From contig CAYSCZ010000039.1 of assembly GCA_964429655.1 (NCBI GenBank), positions 1 through 29,766 of the forward strand: 29,766 nucleotides of DNA, given 5' to 3'. The position numbers and the translations under genes were made by a program. Positions 1 to 5,766 of this stretch are shown here, in pieces (position 1 is the first letter of the stretch; the number at the start of each line of letters is the position of its first letter). Source of the stretch: CAYSCZ01 sp964429655. Lineage in GTDB: Bacteria > Bacteroidota > Bacteroidia > Cytophagales > Cyclobacteriaceae. Below the pieces are notes generated by a model. That model saw nothing but the letters and a program-made list of their open reading frames with translations, ran no database searches and was not told the origin of the DNA.

Positions 1-11
1 CATGTTAAGTG

Positions 12-66
12 TCTGATTTGAAGTGATTTAACCATGTAATAGAAAGTCTAATGACAATTCTGGGTT
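12..66 (+). repeat. Left copy of a 55-bp terminal inverted repeat
   Basis: This 55-bp block matches the reverse complement of 29712-29766 at 54 of 55 positions; the only difference is G at position 20 here against A in the other copy, read in this orientation. Similarity stops abruptly after position 66. No reading frame is open through the whole block, so it is probably non-coding. It is most simply the end of an interspersed element, such as an insertion sequence, on which this sequence was cut or assembled. No transposase is visible, so the family cannot be named. Confidence 0.85.
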
Positions 67-173
67 TAAATGAGGTAAGCACTTATTTCCATCAAGTAAA
101 TGCTGTTCCAGCAATCCTGTTCGGGGTCTGCAATCCAATATTCAGAAATACCGTACAGGAACTAATAAATTAA
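51..173 (+). CDS. Small ORF or gene fragment of 40 codons after the left repeat
   Basis: An ATG-started frame of 40 codons begins inside the left repeat and continues past its boundary. The part after the repeat, around AVPAILFGVCNP, has a protein-like composition, but I do not recognise a family. By analogy with the right end, where a truncated gene starts exactly at the repeat edge, this could be the tail of a gene whose front was replaced by the repeated element. It could equally be a chance frame. The rest of this stretch, 174-325, shows no gene or structured element that I can support. Confidence 0.2.
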   Translation: MTILGLNEVSTYFHQVNAVPAILFGVCNPIFRNTVQELIN

Positions 174-325
174 ATCTTTTATTCTATTTTTAGATTAATC
201 TAAAACATTAAGTCTGTAATATGAAAGATTTATTTACGTTCAAACTATAAACACCCGCTAGCATTTCCAAAATAAATAAAATCCATATTTTCAGCTGGAA
301 AAGGAATATTCTCAGGTGATATTTA

Positions 326-340
326 TGCAACACGGTTGCA
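326..340. promoter_or_regulatory. Palindromic operator, Zur/Fur-type candidate
   Basis: The sequence is a perfect dyad with arms TGCAAC and GTTGCA around a 3-bp centre. It lies just upstream of an operon of zinc-related genes (MerC-like, His-rich lipoprotein, COG0523). Its right arm contains the TTG of a plausible -33 element, the position expected for a repressor site. The zinc reading is inferred from the genes; no Zur gene is in the window. Confidence 0.55.
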
Positions 341-366
341 ATATTGTCTTTCATGTAATATTTTAG
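336..366 (+). promoter_or_regulatory. Putative Bacteroidota promoter of the zinc-type operon
   Basis: TTG at 336-338 is followed by a 20-bp spacer and TATTTTAG at 359-366, one mismatch from the TAnnTTTG -7 consensus. Transcription would start near 371-374, close to the first plausible ATG, so translation could begin there (leaderless) or at the next ATG at 390. The -33 part overlaps the palindromic operator. Confidence 0.35.
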
Positions 367-371
367 CATTT

Positions 372-758
372 ATGAGAAAGCAGACTTTAATGAATGGCAA
401 TTCCAGATTGATATTCCTTGATACGTCGGGCGTTTGCACATCTGTGGTTTGTATGGCCATTCCTTTTTTATTCATTTTTGGATTAGACTCCACGCTATCT
501 GTAATCGATAATGAGTTTTTCGAATTGATGATCGTATTTACTTCATTGGCTATTGGATTGGTATCGTTTATCAGAGGTTGCATTCAACGTGGGCAACATT
601 TTATTTTGGTACTATTTACAGCTGGTTTTTTCCTGATTGATAGTGGTGAACGTATACAAAAGATCTGGTCATCAGCTAGTATATCTATCATTGGGGCCAT
701 GGTAATTACTTATGCTCATTTTCAAAACATCACTCATAAAAAGACATGCAGCTACTAA
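372..758 (+). CDS. MerC-domain membrane protein
   Basis: The product is a 128-residue protein with four predicted membrane segments at about 21-37, 49-66, 76-91 and 102-116. The order and the opening LDTSGVCTSVVC are those of MerC-domain proteins. In Bacteroidota these often accompany zinc-uptake or zinc-sparing genes rather than mercury resistance operons. Family members usually carry a Cys-x-x-His-Cys type motif in the first helix; here that stretch looks shortened to a single Cys (VVCMAIPF), which would weaken metal binding. A TTG start at 336 would add 12 residues but lies inside the operator and promoter, so the ATG at 372 or 390 is preferred. The 3' end overlaps the next gene by 13 bp, indicating one transcript. 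The family call is fairly sure; the substrate is unknown. Confidence 0.7.
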   Translation: MRKQTLMNGNSRLIFLDTSGVCTSVVCMAIPFLFIFGLDSTLSVIDNEFFELMIVFTSLAIGLVSFIRGCIQRGQHFILVLFTAGFFLIDSGERIQKIWSSASISIIGAMVITYAHFQNITHKKTCSY

Positions 759-1168
759 TTAGTTTGTTATCATTTTTTATTTCTTCTGGCCTTGTTGGCT
801 GGTCTTATTTTGAAGATGTCAGTTTTAGTTGGGAATATAGGGAGGAAGTAAGTGCTAAGGTGGAGATGCCAACATTTGGGCGCCGTCTTATGACTTTGGA
901 TGGCACGCAAATAGAATTATCGGGTTATTATCTTCCAATGGAATTAGATCGTAAGCGCATTATTATCTCTAAACAGCCCTTTGCCAGTTGTTTTTTTTGC
1001 GGTGGTGCCGGAGGACCTGAAACTGTAGCAGAGATTCAGTTCTCTAAAGCACCCCGTGCATTTAAACCGGATGAAATAGTTCATGTGAAAGGCAAGCTGA
1101 AGCTCAATCCAGATGATTTCGAGCATCTTGTTTTTATTCTGACTGATGCTAAAGTTATAGATGAATGA
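746..1168 (+). CDS. Conserved CFFCGG-motif protein, DUF3299-like, membrane-anchored
   Basis: This 140-residue protein starts with a hydrophobic segment at 1-20 that would serve as signal or anchor, putting the rest in the periplasm. The body resembles the small beta-rich DUF3299-type proteins: an opening about 'LDGTQIELSGYYLPME' (51-66), a central SCFFCGGAGGPETV motif with Cys82 and Cys85, and a closing strand region VHVKGKLKL. The paired cysteines could bind a metal or be redox active, but that is inference. It overlaps the MerC-like gene upstream by 13 bp and the next lipoprotein by an ATGA junction, so it belongs to the same putative zinc-responsive operon. The assignment to DUF3299 is by resemblance and is less certain than the operon membership. 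Confidence 0.6.
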   Translation: MQLLISLLSFFISSGLVGWSYFEDVSFSWEYREEVSAKVEMPTFGRRLMTLDGTQIELSGYYLPMELDRKRIIISKQPFASCFFCGGAGGPETVAEIQFSKAPRAFKPDEIVHVKGKLKLNPDDFEHLVFILTDAKVIDE

Positions 1169-1566
1169 GAAAATTAATTGGAATATTTGTAGTGCTTCTT
1201 GCTTGTACCACTTCCACAAAAGAGGAATCAAATCCTCAAATTATAGAAATTCATAATACAGCAATTAAGAAAGGTAATGAAGTTGAAAAAATAATAGATA
1301 AAATAAAGAATTATGCGAAAGATTCTACAGACTCATTAGAAAATCGATTACTTGATTCGGTTGAGGTGTTAAGAGATGATCTTACCGAATGGAAAGAGAC
1401 CATTGTAGAAGTGCCTGGATATGAACATAATCACGTTCATGATCATTCCCACAAGGAACCTCTTCAGTTGACACCTGATATGATGTTAGAAATACAAAAG
1501 GATATTGAAGAGCGGGTCGATAAATTACTTATCAGAGCTCAAGAGATATCAGAGAAATTAGATTAG
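1165..1566 (+). CDS. His-rich lipoprotein, probable periplasmic metal binder
   Basis: The product is 133 residues with a type II signal peptide ending in LLAC, making Cys14 the lipidated residue. The mature part is charged and mostly helical, with a coiled-coil-like character at about 35-80 and 105-133. Between the helices lies HNHVHDHSH at 88-96: five histidines at alternating positions (88, 90, 92, 94, 96), a pattern suited to zinc or another transition metal. The start codon overlaps the preceding stop (ATGA), and the stop is 6 bp before the broken GTPase gene. A role in holding or passing zinc at the cell surface fits its neighbours but is inferred; no named family was recognised. Confidence 0.6.
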   Translation: MRKLIGIFVVLLACTTSTKEESNPQIIEIHNTAIKKGNEVEKIIDKIKNYAKDSTDSLENRLLDSVEVLRDDLTEWKETIVEVPGYEHNHVHDHSHKEPLQLTPDMMLEIQKDIEERVDKLLIRAQEISEKLD

Positions 1567-1572
1567 AAGAAT

Positions 1573-1917
1573 ATGCTGCTTTTGAAGAAAAAGAAGAAGC
1601 CCCCGGTTAGTGTCTTAAGCGGGTTTTTAGGAGCAGGCAACACCACCTTGACAAACCACATACTCAATAATCGGGAAGGGTTAAAAGTTGCAGTGATAGT
1701 AAATGATATGAGCGAGGTCAATGTTGATGAGAAGCTAATCAAAATGGATGATCGGAATATTCTAAACCTACTCACTGATCAGGTAGAGTTTGCTAAAGTC
1801 ATTATTCTAAATAAATCAGATTTAGTATTCAGAGAACAATTAGGATTACTGGAAAAAACCCTTAGCAAATTAAATCCAGCAGCCAAGATTATTCACACAA
1901 CACATAGCAACGAGTAA
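1573..1917 (+). pseudogene. Decayed COG0523 (CobW/ZigA-like) GTPase
   Basis: The first 50 residues match the G3E GTPase family COG0523 (PVSVLSGFLGAGxTTLTNHI, then VAVIVNDMSEVNVD), and residues 65-85 match the later LLTDQVEFAxVIILNKSDLV region with the NKxD guanine motif. The roughly 100 residues expected between them, including the CxCC metal motif and Walker B region, are missing, and the frame stops soon after 'AKIIHTTHSN', well before the C-terminal CobW domain. In addition the Walker A lysine is replaced by Asn23 (GAGNTT). A normal member is about 350-400 residues; this is 114. It is the fourth frame of the zinc-type operon, and intact relatives act as zinc metallochaperones. It is very unlikely to be functional. 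Confidence 0.85.
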
Positions 1918-2250
1918 CAGTCTGATTGATGGTGCAAACCAGCTTACTGTTTAAGGCTAATTGCTAATTTTTGGATTACAAAAACCTGACCAAATCTTCA
2001 TAAAAGATGAAAAAAAGATTACAATAAATCTATGTGTGAATTTTCACCAACTGTTACTATAATTTTTGTTATCGTTGGATGATCCCAAATGAAATGATAA
2101 GATTACAACAAGGAAGCTTTGAATTGATCGAACTGATATTAATCACAAGCCTAAAAGCAGCACATCATATACAATACGCAGCTATCTTTTAGCTTCGCCC
2201 GCATAATAGACGGTTTGATAAATTTGCTAAAACATGTCAAAAATTAACTT
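1918..2250. other. Intergenic stretch after the zinc-type operon
   Basis: No gene is supported in these 333 bp. The beginning may hold further unrecognisable COG0523 remains. A 32-codon ATG frame at 2094-2192 resembles nothing I know. The octamer GATTACAA occurs three times on the plus strand (1974, 2017 and 2101), with no regular spacing. A candidate porin promoter lies near the right edge and is listed separately. Confidence 0.5.
2219..2226 (+). promoter_or_regulatory. -7 promoter element of the porin gene
   Basis: TAAATTTG followed by C matches the Bacteroidota TAnnTTTG consensus exactly and sits 24 bp before the porin ATG, giving an untranslated leader of roughly 17-20 bases. No convincing TTG -33 element is visible at the usual distance. 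Confidence 0.4.
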
Positions 2251-3546
2251 ATGCGCCTCACGCTCATTCTTTTCTCTTTCCAGTTGGTTATACATTGCTC
2301 TTATTTGTCTCAGGCCCAGGACAATAAGCTAAGAATAAACCTGGACGAATCGGGGCAAACCTACATTAAAGCAAGCTTCAGGGGACAGTTCTGGTTGCGG
2401 TACATGGAAATGAACCCGGGAACCCATATCGACAATGACTCCATTAATAGCGCAGTGGATTTCTCCATTAGGCGGGTGAGAATAGGTGTTTCCGCCCAGC
2501 TTACACCCCGCTTGTTTATCTATTCACTCTTGGGGAATAACAACCTGAACGTTAAGAATGAACAGGATTTCATTATTGATATCCTTGACTTTTATGCAGA
2601 GTATAAATTCTCAGACATGGTGGAGGTTGGTTTGGGTGAATCTGCATGGGGAGGTCAATCGCGATGGAATGTTCGCTCCACACTGTCTTACATGGCGTTG
2701 GATGCTCCGCTTTTTGTGTTGTCGACAGTAAATAAAAATGATGACTTGGCACGGACCCTGGGTATTTGGGCAAAAGGCCAAATCGGTAAATTCGATTACG
2801 TAGCGGCTATAAAAGAACCTGCCTCGTTTGGGGTAACTGCACAGGAAGATGTAACCGATTATGCCCTGGGGCGTGAACAGTTCAGGTATTCCGGTTATAT
2901 AAAGTATGAATTTCTAGACAATGAAAGTAATAAAACACCCTTTAGTGGTGGAACGGGGACTTACCTGGGGAATAAAAATATTTTTAACCTTGGCGGTGGC
3001 ATCATGTATCAGGGCGATATGACATCCTCACTTGTGGATGGTGCAGAACGTTTCTATGATTTTAAATGCTGGACAGTGGAATTATTCTATGATGCGCCCC
3101 TGGATGAAAATAAAGGTACAGCGATCACCTCTTACCTGGGATACTTCAGCACTGATTTTGGGCCCAATTACATCAGAAACCTGGGTGCTAATGACTATAC
3201 TGAAGGGGGGACCTCCTTTAATGGATCAGGAAATGACTATCCTATGATGGGTACGGGTGGCACGGTTTTTTTCCAATTTGGCTACCTGATGAAAAAGTTG
3301 AAAACGAAATATTACCGGCCTCAGTTTCAGCCCAATATTGCCATACAGTTTTCAGACTATGAAAAGCTGGACGAACCGGTTATTGCCTATGATGTAGGCA
3401 TTAATTTGTATTTAAAAGGGCATGCCAATAAGTTGACGCTGGGCTGGCAGAACAGACCGGTATTCCAGGAAAATGCCAATGAATCTTTTAAAGTAAATGA
3501 AAGAAAAAATATGATGGTGCTTCAGTACCAGATAACGATTAATTAA
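2251..3546 (+). CDS. Outer-membrane porin, phosphate-selective porin O/P-like
   Basis: The product is 431 residues with a signal peptide (hydrophobic 3-18, cleavage near SQA at 20-22). It then shows many short amphipathic strands alternating with Gly/Asn/Asp-rich turns, as in beta-barrels, and ends in a typical terminal strand (MMVLQYQITIN). Early features such as FSIRRVRIGVSAQLTPRLFI and the SRWNVRS segment resemble the OprO/OprP porin group of Bacteroidota, which let anions or other small solutes through the outer membrane. It has its own candidate promoter, so it need not belong to the zinc-type operon. The substrate cannot be read from sequence. The gene is intact, unlike its neighbours on both sides. 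Confidence 0.7.
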   Translation: MRLTLILFSFQLVIHCSYLSQAQDNKLRINLDESGQTYIKASFRGQFWLRYMEMNPGTHIDNDSINSAVDFSIRRVRIGVSAQLTPRLFIYSLLGNNNLNVKNEQDFIIDILDFYAEYKFSDMVEVGLGESAWGGQSRWNVRSTLSYMALDAPLFVLSTVNKNDDLARTLGIWAKGQIGKFDYVAAIKEPASFGVTAQEDVTDYALGREQFRYSGYIKYEFLDNESNKTPFSGGTGTYLGNKNIFNLGGGIMYQGDMTSSLVDGAERFYDFKCWTVELFYDAPLDENKGTAITSYLGYFSTDFGPNYIRNLGANDYTEGGTSFNGSGNDYPMMGTGGTVFFQFGYLMKKLKTKYYRPQFQPNIAIQFSDYEKLDEPVIAYDVGINLYLKGHANKLTLGWQNRPVFQENANESFKVNERKNMMVLQYQITIN

Positions 3547-3660
3547 AGCGGTGTTTTTAACCACCTTACAACGCTCACCTCTAAACTGTTTCTCGATTTC
3601 TCTGAATTAATTATCTTTTCAATATATTGAAATTAAAATGGGTAGTTAATTCAAATTCAA

Positions 3661-3997
3661 TATAATGCAAGAATTGCTGATTACCTGGTACAGCCAATCC
3701 TGATCTTCGCTTCTGCTTTTCTGGCATTTTGGTTGACGGAAAGAAGAGAAAATCTTAAAAAAAAAAACTCGAGGTTTCATTGAAGAAAAATGCTCTGGAG
3801 ATGAAGTATAATCACGACCACCTGGAAGAAGCTTATCATTATTATAAAGACATTATCTTTCAAGTCGATAGTGTGAGAGAAAACACGGACCTCAATCTAT
3901 GCTCTCCCTGGTAGCTGCACCCATAGCGATGATCCCATTGTTAATCATTAGCATCAAATGGATCGACCAGGTTAAAAAAGAACTTGAGAGTAGGTAA
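3661..3997 (+). pseudogene. Frameshifted remnant of a small two-helix membrane protein
   Basis: Three successive reading frames give pieces of one plausible protein. Starting at 3661, the first reads a membrane segment, ADYLVQPILIFASAFLAFWL, then TERRENLKKK, and ends at a TGA just after a run of A bases. The second reads LKKNALEMKYNHDHLEEAYHYYKDI and ends at a TAG. The third reads a second membrane segment, SLVAAPIAMIPLLIISIKW, and a charged tail ending at 3997. The original would be about 110 residues, helix-in, soluble middle, helix-out. The family is not recognised. The rest of the gap between the porin and the next gene (3547-3660 and 3998-4028) shows nothing else. Sequencing errors at the A run could explain one shift, but hardly both. 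Confidence 0.6.
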
Positions 3998-4028
3998 TAA
4001 CCGACTCATTGCCCAATTCTGTGATTTA

Positions 4029-4562
4029 TTACTTAATGCTTCCACTGCCAACAAACCCATCTTCGCGGGACCTAAAGAGTACATTGAAAGAAGTAAGGCT
4101 ACCATAGATCCTGGTGATGTATTGTTGCAAGTTTACTTTTTCTTCATCGGTTAATTTTGAAGCATTTACCCGTTGCTCCATTACCCTGAGCCGGTCCCTC
4201 ACCATTACGATCTTGTGAAAGAAGGTGTCTATTGGTAATTCATAGGATTTTAAGCTCGTATTTCCCGGTTGGAATATCAACTTACCACCTTCCCACTTAT
4301 CACCAAGATCCGTGATGTCAACCTCATCAAGTACAGGTTTCAGTAAATTTTGTAAGGCTTTTTCCACATCCCCAAGGCTGACGAAGTCTTTCCTTGGCTC
4401 CACCTGCTCCAGGATTTCCAATTCTTCGTCAACTTCCTGGTCGGTCATTTCCATTACCCCGTGTCTGACAAAGGAAATTTCAGTCATGTTGTTTGCATAC
4501 TGAAGTACCACGCCCACCCCAAATTCTTCATGTTTTACTCTTGAGCCAACACCTAAATTCAT
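4029..4562 (-). CDS. Conserved hypothetical protein with an N-terminal SH3/Tudor-like motif
   Basis: A 177-residue soluble protein with no signal peptide. Residues 4-22 (GVGSRVKHEEFGVGVVLQY) resemble the small beta-barrel found at the end of UvrD-type helicases and in CarD-like proteins, where 'G..V.H..FG.G.V' is characteristic. The rest is acidic and mostly helical, with KWEGGKLIFQPGN at about 89-101 and a C-terminal pair of helices (FFHKIVMVRDRLRVMEQRV and the following segment). I know similar sequences only as uncharacterised Bacteroidota proteins, so no function is given. The spacing of 60 bp to the upstream YdeI-like gene allows cotranscription. Confidence 0.6.
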   Translation of the reverse strand: MNLGVGSRVKHEEFGVGVVLQYANNMTEISFVRHGVMEMTDQEVDEELEILEQVEPRKDFVSLGDVEKALQNLLKPVLDEVDITDLGDKWEGGKLIFQPGNTSLKSYELPIDTFFHKIVMVRDRLRVMEQRVNASKLTDEEKVNLQQYITRIYGSLTSFNVLFRSREDGFVGSGSIK

Positions 4563-4622
4563 TGCTTAACGATTTATTAACCTGTAAGACTAAATATTTC
4601 TTCTGAATTCTCCAATTCGATT

Positions 4623-5216
4623 TTATTTCCCGGGCCGGTATTGATTTGCCCTTTCATTTTTGTCAGCAAGAGCTGCTGTTTCCTCTATTCTTCGCTGTCG
4701 TGTTTCCCGGGCCTGAGCATTGAATATCCACTCAAGTATGCCCCTTTTTACAGACCGTGGAAATGCACCAAAATTTTGTCTCGCATTTTCATATCTGTCC
4801 AATGCTTCACCCAGGTCTTTTGGAATGACCAGGTTCTCAACATCGTTGAGCGCATCCCATGTACCCCTTTTTTTGGCCTCTTCGATTACTTCCATCCCAG
4901 CAGGAGTCATCATGCCTTGTTTGATGAGTCGTTCTACTTTGGCTTTATTAAGTTTGCTCCAATTACTTCTTGGATTACGTTGGGCAAAGAACTGGTAATG
5001 GCTTTGATGGTCACGGGTATTTGGTTTACTATCCACCCATCCAAAGCAAAGCGCCTCCTCCACCGCTTCCTCATAATAAATACTGGGGATCTCACTGTTT
5101 TTGTTGAATATGATTAACCAGACAGACTTTTCTCTGGCATAGTTTGCCATTAACCATTTTCTCCATTCAGTTCTGTTCTTTGCATGATAGGTGTTGATGC
5201 CCTTATGTCTTTCCAT
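4623..5216 (-). CDS. YdeI/OmpD-associated (OmdA) family protein
   Basis: The 197-residue product has the hallmarks of the YdeI/OmdA family: near the N-terminus WLMANYAREKSVWLIIF, then YYEEAVEEALCFGWVDS, and a C-terminal OmdA segment with FPRSVKRGILEWI followed by TRQRRIEE. The family has been tied to resistance against cationic peptides and to bacteriocin protection, but the biochemical role is not settled. There is no signal peptide, so it is expected in the cytoplasm. It is full length. It shares the strand of the downstream unknown gene and may be its operon partner. The 182 bp upstream (5217-5398) separates it from the PIN-like gene and contains no gene I can support. Confidence 0.8.
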   Translation of the reverse strand: MERHKGINTYHAKNRTEWRKWLMANYAREKSVWLIIFNKNSEIPSIYYEEAVEEALCFGWVDSKPNTRDHQSHYQFFAQRNPRSNWSKLNKAKVERLIKQGMMTPAGMEVIEEAKKRGTWDALNDVENLVIPKDLGEALDRYENARQNFGAFPRSVKRGILEWIFNAQARETRQRRIEETAALADKNERANQYRPGK

Positions 5217-5398
5217 AAAATATCATTTTGTATAGGTCACAAATTAATTTCAAATATTAATACATCTTTTACAGTGTAACTATCTCCGGACAAGGGGTAC
5301 CATTAAATTTATCAAAACAGAAGCATCCTAATATCTATTTTTTCTTCAATATTTTTTTATCATCTTAAAATATGACAGTGATGGCTTCGTGATCGGGT

Positions 5399-5761
5399 TT
5401 ATTTGAATGGTATCTTAATTTCATTTCTGTTTATTTCTAAAAAATCATGCTTGGTTATTAATGAGGGAATCATCTTAACACACGATTTTATTTTCTCTAT
5501 CAAATCCGATTTATTATCTAATCCATAGAGGTAGATCAATTTATCCGGGACTTTCCTTGCTATGTAAGATTTTACAAAGTCATCATCTTTGGTGACTATG
5601 ATATAATCCTTGTAGATAGAATATTTCCTCAACTGATCATCCTCTATGCGTTGATTTTTCTTTGTCTTCATTTCATTTACATGATATGCTTCCATGCCGA
5701 TGGACCTAAAAATATCAGCTATCACCGGGGAAATATTTTCATCGATTATGAATTTGTGCAT
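5399..5761 (-). CDS. DUF5615 PIN-like protein, orphan toxin candidate
   Basis: A 120-residue protein with the DUF5615/Mut7-C PIN-like pattern: IIDENISP at 5-12, with acidic Asp7 and Glu8, and IVTKDDDF at 55-62, with three aspartates at 59-61. These acidic residues form the nuclease-like centre in PIN domains. Family members usually pair with a DUF433 or similar small antitoxin gene directly upstream. Here the gene starts 5 bp after the stop of a lipoprotein amidohydrolase, and no antitoxin-sized frame is found on either side. It is therefore either an orphan or uses an unlinked partner. Nuclease activity is inferred from the family only. Confidence 0.7.
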   Translation of the reverse strand: MHKFIIDENISPVIADIFRSIGMEAYHVNEMKTKKNQRIEDDQLRKYSIYKDYIIVTKDDDFVKSYIARKVPDKLIYLYGLDNKSDLIEKIKSCVKMIPSLITKHDFLEINRNEIKIPFK

Positions 5762-5766
5762 TTAGG

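Noticed and set aside
575..590. GGTTGCATTCAACG as a second operator-like dyad in the MerC-like gene
   Set aside because: It is inside the coding region and the half-sites do not match the 326-340 operator.
1974..2107. GATTACAA three times in the gap after the zinc-type operon
   Set aside because: The copies are irregularly spaced (43 and 84 bp), short, and in an AT-rich stretch; chance or decayed coding sequence is sufficient.
2094..2192. A 32-codon ATG frame before the porin
   Set aside because: No recognisable family, no promoter, and no agreement with the COG0523 C-terminus, so not called as a gene.
3549..3570. Possible hairpin after the porin stop
   Set aside because: Only a four-base stem (GGTG/CACC) with no following T run; too weak to call a terminator.
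4641..5117. A long plus-strand frame opposite the YdeI-like gene
   Set aside because: It is the complementary frame of a well-supported family gene and shows no family pattern of its own.
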